A stretch of DNA of 64,000 nt from Microvirga sesbaniae (GCF_025460805.1 NZ_JAMXFJ010000021.1:1-64000), one strand, 5' to 3'; positions 7,994-16,563 are shown, numbered from the stretch's first letter. Numbers and translations: made by a program. The notes: generated by a model not told the origin, from the letters alone.

Positions 7994-9534
7994 GCATACT
8001 CGGGCGCGACAACCTGCTCTTTCATGGGGCGGATTGGGACTTCGGGACCATCCAGCGCATCCATGACGCCGTCGAGGCCATCGGGGTCGGCGAATTGGGG
8101 CTCGACGTCTATCCCAACCAGATCGAGGTGATCACCGCCGAGCAGATGCTCGATGCGTACGCGTCCATCGGCATGCCCCTGTTCTACAAGCACTGGTCCT
8201 TCGGGAAGCGCTTCGCCCTGCATGAATCGAGCTATCGCCAGGGCCTCATGGGGCTGGCCTACGAGATCGTCATCAATTCGAATCCGTGCATCTCCTACAT
8301 CATGGAGGAGAACTCGGCGACGATGCAGACCCTCGTCATCGCTCACGCGGCCTTCGGCCACAACCACTTCTTCAAGAACAACTACCTGTTCAAGGAATGG
8401 ACCGACGCGGACGGAATTCTCGATTATCTCGAATTCGCCAAGGGCTACATCACGCGCTGCGAGGAACGCTACGGGCACGCGGCCGTAGAGCGCGTCCTCG
8501 ATGCCGCCCATGCGCTGATGTCGCATGGGGTTCATCGCTACCCGCGCAAGAAGCGCCCCGACCTGCGCTCGGAGGAGCGGCGGGAGCGCGAGCGCCAGCT
8601 GCATCAGGAGCAGACCTTCAACGACCTGTGGCGCACGGTGCCCACGAAAGGCGCCGCCGCGAAGCCCCAGCTGAGCGAGGAGCGCCGCCGCGCCCTTCTC
8701 GAACTGCCGCAGGAGAACCTCCTCTACTTCCTGGAAAAGTCGGCACCGCGCCTGCAGCCCTGGCAGCGCGAGATCCTGCGCATCGTGCGCCAGATCGCCC
8801 AGTACTTCTATCCGCAGCGCCAGACCAAGGTGATGAACGAGGGCTGCGCCACCTATTGCCATTACCGCATCATGATCCGGCTGCACGAGACCGGGCAGAT
8901 CAGCGACGGCGCCTTCCTGGAGTTCCTGCAGTCGCACACCAACGTCACGCGGCAGCCGGAATTCGACGATCCGCATTACGGCGGCATCAACCCGTACGCG
9001 CTCGGCTTCGGCATGATGCAGGACATCGAGCGCATCTGCACGGAGCCGACGGCGGAGGACCGGGAGTGGTTCCCCGACATCGCCGGCGGCGGCGACGCCA
9101 TGGCGGTGCTGCGTGACGTGTGGGCGAACTACCGGGACGAGAGCTTCATCTCGCAGTTCCTGAGCCCGCATCTGATCCGGCGGTGGCGCATGTTCCACCT
9201 CGTCGACGATCCGGACCGCCCGGAGCTCATGATCGAGGCGATCCACGACGAGCGCGGTTACCGGCGCCTGCGGCGCTCCCTGTCGCGCCACTACGACGTC
9301 GGGTGGAGCGATCCCGACATCCAGGTGGTGGACGTGGACCTCGCCGGCGACCGGCGCCTGATCCTGCACCATCACGTGCTCAACCGCACCCTGCTGCACA
9401 AGGACGATGCCCAGCGCGTCCTCCAGATGGTGGCCAATCTGTGGGGCTATGCGGTCGTCCTGAAGGAGGTGGAGCCGGCCACCGGCGCGATCTTCCAGGA
9501 ACACGTTGCCCACCCGCACGAAACGCTCTTCTGA
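7990..9534 (+). CDS. spoVR: SpoVR family protein (YcgB type)
   Basis: A 514-residue SpoVR/YcgB family protein. Named for a Bacillus spore-cortex gene, it is widespread in non-sporulating bacteria and its biochemical role is unknown. The conserved core is clear: MPLFYKHWSFGKRF, then INSNPCISYIMEENSATMQ, HAAFGHNHFFKNNY and MNEGCATYCHYRI; several His and Glu residues in these blocks look like metal ligands. ATG 7990 overlaps the yeaH stop by four bases. A Lys/Arg-rich linker at about residues 180-225 is less conserved. It completes the prkA-yeaH-spoVR stress group. Confidence 0.97.
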   Translation: MSILGRDNLLFHGADWDFGTIQRIHDAVEAIGVGELGLDVYPNQIEVITAEQMLDAYASIGMPLFYKHWSFGKRFALHESSYRQGLMGLAYEIVINSNPCISYIMEENSATMQTLVIAHAAFGHNHFFKNNYLFKEWTDADGILDYLEFAKGYITRCEERYGHAAVERVLDAAHALMSHGVHRYPRKKRPDLRSEERRERERQLHQEQTFNDLWRTVPTKGAAAKPQLSEERRRALLELPQENLLYFLEKSAPRLQPWQREILRIVRQIAQYFYPQRQTKVMNEGCATYCHYRIMIRLHETGQISDGAFLEFLQSHTNVTRQPEFDDPHYGGINPYALGFGMMQDIERICTEPTAEDREWFPDIAGGGDAMAVLRDVWANYRDESFISQFLSPHLIRRWRMFHLVDDPDRPELMIEAIHDERGYRRLRRSLSRHYDVGWSDPDIQVVDVDLAGDRRLILHHHVLNRTLLHKDDAQRVLQMVANLWGYAVVLKEVEPATGAIFQEHVAHPHETLF

Positions 9535-9746
9535 CGCCTCGGCGTCGGGCTCGGCAGCCGCTCGGACGCCGGGTCCGGCCCGATGCCTCCCGGTTGAAAA
9601 AACGGGATCGTCGGCAGCGGAAAAACGGGTCTTCTTTCCGTACGATGCGCCCGTTTGACGCAAAAAAGCCAGGGACTCACGCGATCATAGGATCCCCTGG
9701 GCTCGGCCCTGGTTTCGAGGGTCGGCTCCCTTGCAGGAGAATACCT

Positions 9747-10208
9747 ATGGAACACAAGCCTGTAGAGAAGCTGCGTAGCGTCGCTGAAGTGCATGAGTTG
9801 AGCCAAGGTTTCCTGTCACGGCGCGAACGCCTCGAGCGTTGGGCCGAAGTGTTGGAGCGCCAGCCGAAACGGCGCCTGCGGTCTCTCGGCGAGATCGAGT
9901 TCGTTCCCAAGGACAAGCGGCCCGAGCTGAGATCCGACGAATCCCCCATCACGGTGGCTTTCGAGGATCCGGTCCTGCGGGCGGCTGGCCTGAAGGGCGA
10001 CACGCTCGGGGATGCCATGGAATTCTTCGAGCTGTCCGAGGGAGCCTCCCATCGCCTTCTCTGCTCCTGCATGAACGGCTGGAGCATGGAAGCCGGCACC
10101 ACGGCGCGGAAGGTCCACCGCATCGCCAATCCCGACCATCGTCTCATGCTGTTCACGACGGCAGGGCTGCTGACGGCGGCCCCTGCGGTGTTCTACTTGC
10201 TGAGCTGA
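9747..10208 (+). CDS. Hypothetical protein, 153 aa, downstream of spoVR
   Basis: The ATG at 9747 follows GCAGGAGAATACCT, a strong ribosome site. The N-terminus is charged and helical (VHELSQGFLSRRERLERWAEVLERQPKRRLRSLGEIEF). The middle has a short DESPITVAFEDPVLRAAGL stretch, and the end LMLFTTAGLLTAAPAVFYLLS may be a membrane segment. The 212-base gap after spoVR suggests its own transcript, though read-through is possible. I do not recognise a family. Codon use matches its neighbours and the frame is uninterrupted, so a real gene is likely. Confidence 0.8.
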   Translation: MEHKPVEKLRSVAEVHELSQGFLSRRERLERWAEVLERQPKRRLRSLGEIEFVPKDKRPELRSDESPITVAFEDPVLRAAGLKGDTLGDAMEFFELSEGASHRLLCSCMNGWSMEAGTTARKVHRIANPDHRLMLFTTAGLLTAAPAVFYLLS

Positions 10209-10274
10209 AGGAAAGCTGCGGCGCCGAGCCCGGCGATCGGTCGGGCCCGGTGCCGGTTGGATGGAGACGAACGA

Positions 10275-10565
10275 ATGACGGATGCGCCGTCCCGTCGGAT
10301 CGGACTGCCCTGGTACACCCGCGAGGATTACTCCCGCATCCGTGAGATGATCATCGATCCGCACAACCTCGCACCCACCTACGATGCCTGGCTGGCGGCG
10401 GCCGAGAACAACGAGAATGTCGGTCGCCAGGCCGGTCTTCAGATCATGCGGGTCACGCTCGAGCCTGACGCCTTTGCACGATGGTGTCGGGAACAGGGCC
10501 TCCAGCCCGACAGCGCAGCGCGCACGAGATACGTCGCCGAAGTCAGCGCCCAGAGCGCCGGCTGA
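10275..10565 (+). CDS. Small hypothetical protein, 96 aa
   Basis: The ATG at 10275 lies just after GGAGACGAACGA, a good ribosome site. The product is small and soluble, beginning MTDAPSRRIGLPWYTREDY and containing a Trp-bearing helix (TYDAWLAAAENN) and RWCREQGLQPDSAAR. It is read in the same direction as the 153-residue gene 66 bases upstream and may share its transcript. I do not recognise the family, and the role is unknown. A TTG at 10257 would add six residues but has no ribosome site. Confidence 0.75.
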   Translation: MTDAPSRRIGLPWYTREDYSRIREMIIDPHNLAPTYDAWLAAAENNENVGRQAGLQIMRVTLEPDAFARWCREQGLQPDSAARTRYVAEVSAQSAG

Positions 10566-10614
10566 AGCGCCACAGTCTTCATGCCCCGCCGGCGGCCTGC
10601 CCCAATAGCCAAGC

Positions 10615-10659
10615 CTTGACGTCTCCTGCCTTGACGTCTCCTGGCTTGACGTCTCCTGG
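10615..10659 (+). repeat. Three tandem copies of a 15-bp unit
   Basis: The unit CTTGACGTCTCCTGG occurs three times head to tail (10615-10629, 10630-10644, 10645-10659); the first copy differs at its last base. Each copy holds TTGACG, which resembles a -35 element, 40-90 bases before the dehydrogenase start at 10701. It may be a simple slippage repeat or a set of binding sites. Confidence 0.85.
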
Positions 10660-10700
10660 CCCGTGCCTAGTTGCTCGGGCTGTAGGGTGGAGGCACAAAC

Positions 10701-11738
10701 TTGCTGAACGAGAGCGGCGCGAGCAGCGACATTTCCGGCTTTCCCGCCGATGGGAAGGATGGGCCCGCGGTGTCCGGGCACACCATGCGGGCGGCCGTCC
10801 TGACCGGGCCTGGGCAGATCGAGATCCGCGAGGTCCCCCGTCCGGAGCCGGGACCCGGTCAGGTGCGTCTGCGCCTGGAAGGGTGCGGCGTGTGCGCCTC
10901 CAACCTGACGCCGTGGGCAGGACCGGAATGGATGCAGTACCCCACCGAGCCGGGCGCGCTCGGGCATGAAGCCTGGGGCTTCGTCGACGCGGTCGGCGCA
11001 GGCATCGAGGGCTTCTCTGTCGGCGACCGGGTCGTGGCGCTCTCCTATCGATCCTATGCCGAATACGATCTGGCCGAGGCCGATGCGATCGTTCGCCTGC
11101 CGGACGCTCTCGCGGGTCAGCCCTTCCCGGGCGAGCCGCTCGGATGCGCCATGAACATCTTCCGGCGCAGCGAGATCGAGGCAGGACAGACCATCGCGAT
11201 CATCGGGATCGGCTTTCTCGGCGCCCTGCTCACCAAGCTCGCCTCCGACGCCGGCGCGCGTGTCATCGCCATTTCGAGGCGGCCGTATTCGCTCGGTCTC
11301 GCCCGCCGCATGGGCGCAGCCGAGACGATCGCGATGGAGGACCATCATGCGATCATCGAACGGGTCAAGGAGCTGACCGGCGGCACGTTCTGCGATCGTG
11401 TGATCGAGGCGGTGGGCAAGCAATGGCCGCTCGATCTTGCCGGCGAGCTGACGCGCGAGCGGGGCAAGCTCATCGTGGCCGGATACCATCAGGACGGGCC
11501 GCGGCAGGTCAATATGTGGCTCTGGAACTGGCGCGGCATCGACGTGGTCAACGCTCATGAGCGCGATCCCAAGATCTATGTGCACGGAATGCGCGAGGCG
11601 GTGGATGCGATCGCGTCGGGGCGTCTCGATCCGAGCTCCCTGTACACCCACAGCTTTTCCCTGGACCGACTCGGCGAGGCGCTCGATGCCACGCGCGATC
11701 GGCCGGACGGTTTTCTCAAGGCCCTGGTGACGTATTGA
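10701..11738 (+). CDS. MDR/zinc-type dehydrogenase lacking the structural zinc loop
   Basis: A 345-residue medium-chain dehydrogenase. The catalytic-zinc side is present (GCGVCASNLTPW, ALGHEAWGFVDAVG) and the Rossmann turn is IIGIGFLGALLTKLA. The four-cysteine structural zinc loop seen in typical alcohol dehydrogenases is absent, as in sugar-acting and other MDR branches. The TTG at 10701 is preceded by GGAGG at a distance of 8 bases and is preferred; the ATG at 10785, where similarity begins (MRAAVLTGPGQIEI), has no ribosome site. Its stop overlaps the next start, so it forms a pair with the MocA-type oxidoreductase. A sugar or cyclitol substrate is inferred from context. Confidence 0.88.
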   Translation: MLNESGASSDISGFPADGKDGPAVSGHTMRAAVLTGPGQIEIREVPRPEPGPGQVRLRLEGCGVCASNLTPWAGPEWMQYPTEPGALGHEAWGFVDAVGAGIEGFSVGDRVVALSYRSYAEYDLAEADAIVRLPDALAGQPFPGEPLGCAMNIFRRSEIEAGQTIAIIGIGFLGALLTKLASDAGARVIAISRRPYSLGLARRMGAAETIAMEDHHAIIERVKELTGGTFCDRVIEAVGKQWPLDLAGELTRERGKLIVAGYHQDGPRQVNMWLWNWRGIDVVNAHERDPKIYVHGMREAVDAIASGRLDPSSLYTHSFSLDRLGEALDATRDRPDGFLKALVTY

Positions 11739-12766
11739 TGGTGCAACAGGCTGTGCTCGAGACGGGTTCTGAAGCTGCGCCTGCGCGTCCGCGTGTCGGC
11801 TTCCTCGGCGTCGGCTGGATCGGGCGGCACCGCATGCAGGCCATCCTCGGCACCGGCGCCGTCGACGTCGCGGCCATCGCGGATCCATCCCCGGCGATGG
11901 CCGCCGAGGCCGGCAAGTCCGCCCCCGGGGCGCAACAGGTTGCGACCCTCGACGAGATTCTCGATCTCGGCGTCGACGGCGTCGTCATCGCGACACCGAG
12001 CGCCATGCATGCCGAACAATCGATCAGGGCGCTGGAGCGCGGCGTCGCCGTGTTCTGCCAGAAGCCGCTCGGACGCACGGCCGCGGAGGTGCAGGCCGTG
12101 GTCGATGCCGCGCGCCGATCCGATCGGCTGTTGGGCGTCGATCTCTCTTACCGGTTCACGGAGGGCATGCGCCGCATCCGCGAGGTCATCGGCACGGGTG
12201 AGCTGGGACCTATCTATGCCGTCGATCTCGTGTTCCACAACGCTTACGGCCCCGACAAGCCATGGTTCTACGATCCCGTTCTGTCAGGCGGCGGCTGCGT
12301 GATGGATCTCGGCGTCCATCTGGTCGATCTCGCCTTGTGGACCCTCAACAGCCCCGGCGTCGCGGGCGTGACCGGCAAGCTCTTCGCCGGCGGCGCGCCG
12401 CTGCAGGATCCCGCGTCCCAGGTCGAGGATTATGCCGTCGCGACGGTGACGCTTGAAACGGGCGCCGTTGTGCAGCTCGCCTGCTCCTGGCGGCTCCAGG
12501 CCGGATGCGACGCGATGATCTCCGCCACGTTCTATGGAACGCAAGGAGGCCTTTCGCTGCGCAATGTGAACGGATCATTCTACGACTTCACGGCGGAGCG
12601 CTACCGCGGGACATCCCGAGAGACATTGGCCGTGCCGCCCGACGAGTGGGGTGGACGCGCTGCTGCCGATTGGGCATCCCGCCTGGCCGCGGGCGAGCGG
12701 TTCGATCCGGCTGCGGAGCACTTGGTAGGGGTCGCGAGAGTGCTCGACTCGATTTATGGGCGTTGA
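11738..12766 (+). CDS. Gfo/Idh/MocA family oxidoreductase
   Basis: A 342-residue NAD(P)-dependent sugar or inositol dehydrogenase-family protein. The N-terminal Rossmann fold has VGFLGVGWIGRHRMQ; the usual EKP motif appears as QKPLG; the C-terminal domain has the GGGCVMDLGVHLVDLALW block typical of the family. ATG 11738 shares one base with the dehydrogenase stop (TGATG). Its frame ends in front of a repeat region, converging on the permuted hydrolase gene. Members oxidise myo-inositol or pyranoses; because an inositol-3-phosphate synthase lies in the same island, an inositol-derived substrate is attractive but unproven. Confidence 0.93.
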   Translation: MVQQAVLETGSEAAPARPRVGFLGVGWIGRHRMQAILGTGAVDVAAIADPSPAMAAEAGKSAPGAQQVATLDEILDLGVDGVVIATPSAMHAEQSIRALERGVAVFCQKPLGRTAAEVQAVVDAARRSDRLLGVDLSYRFTEGMRRIREVIGTGELGPIYAVDLVFHNAYGPDKPWFYDPVLSGGGCVMDLGVHLVDLALWTLNSPGVAGVTGKLFAGGAPLQDPASQVEDYAVATVTLETGAVVQLACSWRLQAGCDAMISATFYGTQGGLSLRNVNGSFYDFTAERYRGTSRETLAVPPDEWGGRAAADWASRLAAGERFDPAAEHLVGVARVLDSIYGR

Positions 12767-12789
12767 CGGCCATCGCACGAAGCGGTGCA

Positions 12790-12900
12790 CCGTCATCCCC
12801 TCGTGGTCGTCACCGGCCCTTGTGCCGGTGATCCCGAACATCCGGAACGCCGGGTCCCGTCGGATCGGGATGGCCGGGACAAGCCCGGCCATGACGTGAC
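12790..12900. repeat. Palindromic intergenic repeat, rhizobial REP type
   Basis: Two short palindromes lie between convergent genes: CACCGGCCCTTGTGCCGGTG (12811-12830) and TGGCCGGGACAAGCCCGGCCA (12871-12891). A related unit, CACCGGGCTCGTCCCGGTGAT, lies at 40863-40883. Such elements are common between genes of Bradyrhizobium and Methylobacteriaceae. Here it may also end both convergent transcripts. Confidence 0.75.
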
Positions 12901-12930
12901 GGGTGTCAACATTCTGAGACGCATCGTGCG

Positions 12931-13860
12931 TCAGAGAACTTCCAACACCTTGCCCGGCGAAGCAGCCTGTCCCGACGGCGCATAGCGGCGGATCATGCTG
13001 GCGCAGAACTCCGCGAACTCCTCCTTGACCTGCGGTGCGCTGGTGTGATGCGGAGCGATCCCGCGGTGCTCGGGCGTGAAGCAGAAGGTCACGGTGACGT
13101 CGAAATCCGCCAGCGCCTCCATCTGACGGTCGAACCATTGGAGCGCGTTCGGGCGGAAGCTGTCCGCCCAGGACAGGCCCGTGCGCAGGTATTTCACGCC
13201 GAGCCGCTTCATCCACGTCACCGCCTCGTCGAGGCGATGGTCCTCATAATGGAACCACTGGCACAGGCCCATCTGCGGCGTGTATTTCGCGAATTCCTCG
13301 AGAGCCGGCTTCGGCGTGCCGTCTTCGCGCAGGAGACCCATGTAGAAGTGCCGGTAGTAGGACGAGCCTTCGGCTTCCCTATGGCGCGTCGTGGCCTCCC
13401 AGGCGCGGGGAAGATCGTAGAGGCTGTACCAATGAATCTTCGGCACCTTGCCGATCAGGAGTTCCGCCGTCCGGTTCAAGCCCCAGGCCTGGACCTCCTC
13501 GGCGCCGAAGGTCGAGATTCCGACCTCGCTCACCCAGATGGGCTTGTCCGTCACGGCGCGGACCTCGTCGATCTTCGCGGGCCAATCGTGGATCTGCCAC
13601 AGGTTCCAATCGAGCGGGAATCCGTGCACGGCCACGACATCGATCTCATCGAGGGCGCCATGGCCTTCCAGCTTCTTGATGAAGCCGGGGTCGATGGGCG
13701 AGATGCCGCCGAGCACGCGGGGCAGGTTGGGGTTTTCGGCCCTGATCGCCTGACCCGCAACGATCGCCATCTCGGAGAAGAGCTTCCAATCCGGGTCGAT
13801 CTCCGGATCCCAGTGGGACTTGTTGTTGGGCTCGTTCCAGATCATCGCGGCTTCGATCAT
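12931..13860 (-). CDS. Glycoside hydrolase (clan GH-A/beta-xylosidase type), apparently circularly permuted
   Basis: A 309-residue protein with the parts of a (beta/alpha)8 hydrolase barrel in a rotated order. It starts at what is normally strand 4: MIWNEPNN with the acid/base Glu10. It then runs through GGISPIDPGF, VVAVHGFP (strand 6), KPIWVSEVG with the nucleophile Glu112 (strand 7), IHWYSLYD (strand 8) and TPKPALEEFAKY. After this come elements normally found first: FHYEDHRLDEAVTWMKRLG, VKYLRTGLSWADSF (strand 2), VTVTFCFTPEHRG (strand 3) and EEFAEFCASMIRRYAP. The start overlaps the methyltransferase stop by four bases (ATGA), so the N-terminus is well fixed. Last gene of the inositol operon. 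No signal peptide is seen. The strand order is my reading of motifs; the substrate is unknown. Confidence 0.85.
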   Translation of the reverse strand: MIEAAMIWNEPNNKSHWDPEIDPDWKLFSEMAIVAGQAIRAENPNLPRVLGGISPIDPGFIKKLEGHGALDEIDVVAVHGFPLDWNLWQIHDWPAKIDEVRAVTDKPIWVSEVGISTFGAEEVQAWGLNRTAELLIGKVPKIHWYSLYDLPRAWEATTRHREAEGSSYYRHFYMGLLREDGTPKPALEEFAKYTPQMGLCQWFHYEDHRLDEAVTWMKRLGVKYLRTGLSWADSFRPNALQWFDRQMEALADFDVTVTFCFTPEHRGIAPHHTSAPQVKEEFAEFCASMIRRYAPSGQAASPGKVLEVL

Positions 13861-14630
13861 GCTTGTCTCCCTTGGGCCGGATAGACGGCGCCCGCACCGG
13901 GCGGAGCGTCGACACGGCGGCAGATGTAAACTTCAGTTTCGGGGTGCTGGACGATCTCGAATCCGGCGCTGCGGAGCATGGCTTCGACGCAGGCGGCGTT
14001 CGGGGCCCACCAGTTGGTCGGATCATCGGCATAGCGATGCTCGATGAAGTGCATCTTCGGGTAGCGCGGATCATCGAAGTGATCCGTCTGCCAGAAGGTG
14101 TAGTTCTCCGCGACCGGCATGACCTCCGCGGACCCACGCTGCATGGACTGAAACACCAGAAGATCCCTGGCGACGTGCTCGTGGATCAGGTCGAGGGCCA
14201 GCAGCGGGTGGCGCAGATGATAAAGCACGCCCATGAAGAGCACCACGTCGAAACGCTCCCCGAGCTGGCCAAGATCGTAGACCGAAAGCTTCCGGAACTC
14301 GATGTCGTGGCCCATGGTCTGGGCGGCGAACCGGGCCTGGGCGAGATAGGTTTCGTCGAAATCGATGCCGAGGACGCGCTCCGCGCCGCGCTTCTTCATC
14401 TCCATGGAGTAGAAGCCGCCGTTGCAGCCGATGTCGAGCACGGTTCTGCCGGTGAGATCCTGCGGGATCGCGTCGGCGAATTGCCGCCATTTCACGGCCG
14501 GATAATTGCCGAGGAAGTGGTCAGGAGCGGTCCAGACGCCACCCTTCAGCTCGATATTGTGAAACCATGGCCCGAGCGCTTCGGCTTTCCGGCGGATTTC
14601 GTCCGGCGGCGTGGGATCGATGGCATTCAT
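13857..14630 (-). CDS. SAM-dependent methyltransferase, TIGR04290-like
   Basis: A 257-residue class I methyltransferase. The SAM-binding motif is TVLDIGCNGGFYSMEMKKRG, followed by the acidic turn VLGIDFDETYL. The N-terminal stretch FHNIELKGGVWTAPDHFLGNYP is shared with a family found beside glycosyltransferases and resembles the CmoB-type wybutosine/tRNA enzymes. It starts at ATG 14630, 8 bases after the nucleotidyltransferase stop, and overlaps the hydrolase start. In this setting a sugar or glycolipid acceptor is more likely than tRNA. Family assignment is from memory; the acceptor is inferred. Confidence 0.9.
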   Translation of the reverse strand: MNAIDPTPPDEIRRKAEALGPWFHNIELKGGVWTAPDHFLGNYPAVKWRQFADAIPQDLTGRTVLDIGCNGGFYSMEMKKRGAERVLGIDFDETYLAQARFAAQTMGHDIEFRKLSVYDLGQLGERFDVVLFMGVLYHLRHPLLALDLIHEHVARDLLVFQSMQRGSAEVMPVAENYTFWQTDHFDDPRYPKMHFIEHRYADDPTNWWAPNAACVEAMLRSAGFEIVQHPETEVYICRRVDAPPGAGAVYPAQGRQA

Positions 14631-14638
14631 CGTAGCGA

Positions 14639-15457
14639 CTACTCCCTGTTCAAGTCGTGAAGCCCCCGAGGCAGGCGCCCCGCCGGCCAGCCCAGGGCCA
14701 CCCGGGCGCCGGTTATTGTGTCGTGCTGGGCAGCCTCGCTCAGCAAGCCGATGGCGGCCCGATATCCGTGCAGGGTCCCCACATCGACATAGGATTCACC
14801 GGCCTGCACGCCGATAGCCTCGCCTCCTTGAGCCAGATAGGCATTCACCAGCGTGCCGAAATACTCATCCTGGCGGTCGCGTGAAATCCAGAGCTCGTGC
14901 AGGGCTTTCAGAATGTGCCCGGACATCTTGAAAGCCCCCCAGATCCAGCGCGACCCGGCGTCGCTCCGCTTCACCTGGATTTCCCGGACGCGCTTCTCCT
15001 CGTCCAGGATGACCGCATCGAAAACGTCGGGATTGTCGACGGGAAACAGCAGAAACGAGAGAACGTCGTCCGGCAGTTCCGCCAAGGCCTTCTCGGGAAA
15101 CCAGACCGTATCGGGCAGGCCGACGATCACGCTTTCGTCCAAGGGAATGAGCGGCGCGGCCTGGAAGATTGCATCGCACAACCCACTGGCCTGCGGCTGA
15201 ACCACATAGGCCATGGAAGCGCTGCCGTAGCTTGCGCCATAATATTCCATGATGTCGGATTTGCCCGGAGAAATCACGAAGCAGATCTTGTTCGCTCCAC
15301 CATGGATCATGCGCTCGACGAGGTACTCGCTCACGGCGCAGGGGCGCTCGATGCCGTTGTCGAGCCGGCTTCCGACGGGCAGAAGCTCCTTCGAGAACGC
15401 CAGGGGCTGGATGCGGCTGCCGGTCCCGGCCGCGGGTACGATTCCCCACATGATCAC
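14639..15457 (-). CDS. Sugar-phosphate nucleotidyltransferase
   Basis: A 272-residue NTP-transferase of the RmlA/GalU type, which joins an NTP and a sugar-1-phosphate to give an activated sugar. The signature appears as VPAAGTGSRIQPLAFSKELL, with the catalytic Lys in SKELLPVG. Further on, VIVGLPDTVWFPE supplies the metal-binding Asp. Two starts are possible: GTG 15457, whose GTGA overlaps the upstream stop, or ATG 15451 six bases later. The gene is in the ino1 operon, so an inositol phosphate or a sugar-1-phosphate are both candidate substrates; the sequence alone does not decide. Confidence 0.9.
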   Translation of the reverse strand: MIMWGIVPAAGTGSRIQPLAFSKELLPVGSRLDNGIERPCAVSEYLVERMIHGGANKICFVISPGKSDIMEYYGASYGSASMAYVVQPQASGLCDAIFQAAPLIPLDESVIVGLPDTVWFPEKALAELPDDVLSFLLFPVDNPDVFDAVILDEEKRVREIQVKRSDAGSRWIWGAFKMSGHILKALHELWISRDRQDEYFGTLVNAYLAQGGEAIGVQAGESYVDVGTLHGYRAAIGLLSEAAQHDTITGARVALGWPAGRLPRGLHDLNRE

Positions 15458-16563
15458 GCCTCCATCATGGCGGCCGGGCCGCCGGTCGAGCGCGAAAGGG
15501 ATGTGGCGCCGCCGAGCAGGATCTCAAGTTCTCGCGCCCTGTGCTCCGACGTATGCTCTTCGAGCACCCTGTCCCGCCCGGCCTTGGCTATTCGGCCCAG
15601 TTCGGCGTCCGTGAGGTCGAGGGCCGCGACCGTATCCTCCATATGGCCGACAATCAGGATCTCCTTGCCGGGCTGGAAGAAGCTGTCGAGCCCCTCCCAG
15701 GTGTCCGACAGAATGGGCGCCCCGCAGGCCGCGGCCTCGAAGAGCCGCCCGGATGGACACCAGCCCATCTCGGCCATGGCCTGCCGGGTGATGTTGAGCG
15801 TGAGGCGCGAGGACGAGAAGAAGGCCGGATGTTCCGGCGGGGGAAGGTGCCGCACGAAATGGATGTTGGGCTGCCAGGGGAAGTCGTCGGGATACTGTGC
15901 CCCTCCGATCAGGAAGCGCCGGTCCGGGCGGCGGGCAGCCGGATCGATGAACAGACGTTGCAGCGTGTCCTGGCGGTCCGCCGCATAGGTGCCGAGATAG
16001 GACAGATCCGAACCGTAATGCTGGACCCGTAGCACGGGACGGTGCACGTCCGGATCCACATGGCCGTAAAGCGGCGCGACACGTTGTGCGCCGAGTTCCG
16101 TCTTCAACCTCTGGAGAGCCCGGCCTCCGGTATAGCTCAGGACCAGGTCGAAGCCCGCGAGCCCCTGTGGACCGATGTAGCTGATCGGCTCGCCCGCATC
16201 GAGACGCGAGAATGTCACCGGCGTGTCGAGATCATAGAATACGCGGGTTGCGCGCGCGCTCGCCAGCACGAGAGTCCCGGCGACGATTCCGTCCGGGCAG
16301 TAGGACGTGACCATGGCGACGTCCGCATCTCTCACTTCTTCCTCGGCCCGACGGCGAACGTCGTTCCATTCCTGATAAAGAATGAGATCACCGCCCGGGA
16401 TCTCGACGAAGTCCCGATTCGCGCCGTAATAGGGCACGTCCTTCTCGAAGAACACGACCCTGTGCCCTCGCTTCGCGAGCGCTCGGCACAGGCCGCGCCA
16501 CAGGGTCGCGTGGCCGTTGCCCCAGGATGACGAAATGGTCAGACCGAAGACGACGAATTTCAT
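15454..16563 (-). CDS. Glycosyltransferase, GT-B fold, CgeB-like
   Basis: A 369-residue transferase with the C-terminal Glyco_trans_1_2/CgeB signature (SGRLFEAAACGAPILSDTWEGLDSFF). The N-terminus MKFVVFGLTISSSWGNGHAT closely resembles that of the gene at 24282-25391 in the other arm of the island, so the two are paralogues. It overlaps the phosphatase stop by four bases (ATGA) and the nucleotidyltransferase start by four. The sugar donor and acceptor are unknown; it is cytoplasmic by its lack of a signal. Confidence 0.9.
   Translation of the reverse strand: MKFVVFGLTISSSWGNGHATLWRGLCRALAKRGHRVVFFEKDVPYYGANRDFVEIPGGDLILYQEWNDVRRRAEEEVRDADVAMVTSYCPDGIVAGTLVLASARATRVFYDLDTPVTFSRLDAGEPISYIGPQGLAGFDLVLSYTGGRALQRLKTELGAQRVAPLYGHVDPDVHRPVLRVQHYGSDLSYLGTYAADRQDTLQRLFIDPAARRPDRRFLIGGAQYPDDFPWQPNIHFVRHLPPPEHPAFFSSSRLTLNITRQAMAEMGWCPSGRLFEAAACGAPILSDTWEGLDSFFQPGKEILIVGHMEDTVAALDLTDAELGRIAKAGRDRVLEEHTSEHRARELEILLGGATSLSRSTGGPAAMMEA

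Noticed and set aside
10615-10659. Possible attachment site of an integrated element
   Set aside because: No integrase or tRNA gene is nearby; it is a plain tandem repeat.
12811-12891. Possible CRISPR array
   Set aside because: The repeats are two different palindromes, not identical units with spacers, and there are no cas genes in the window.
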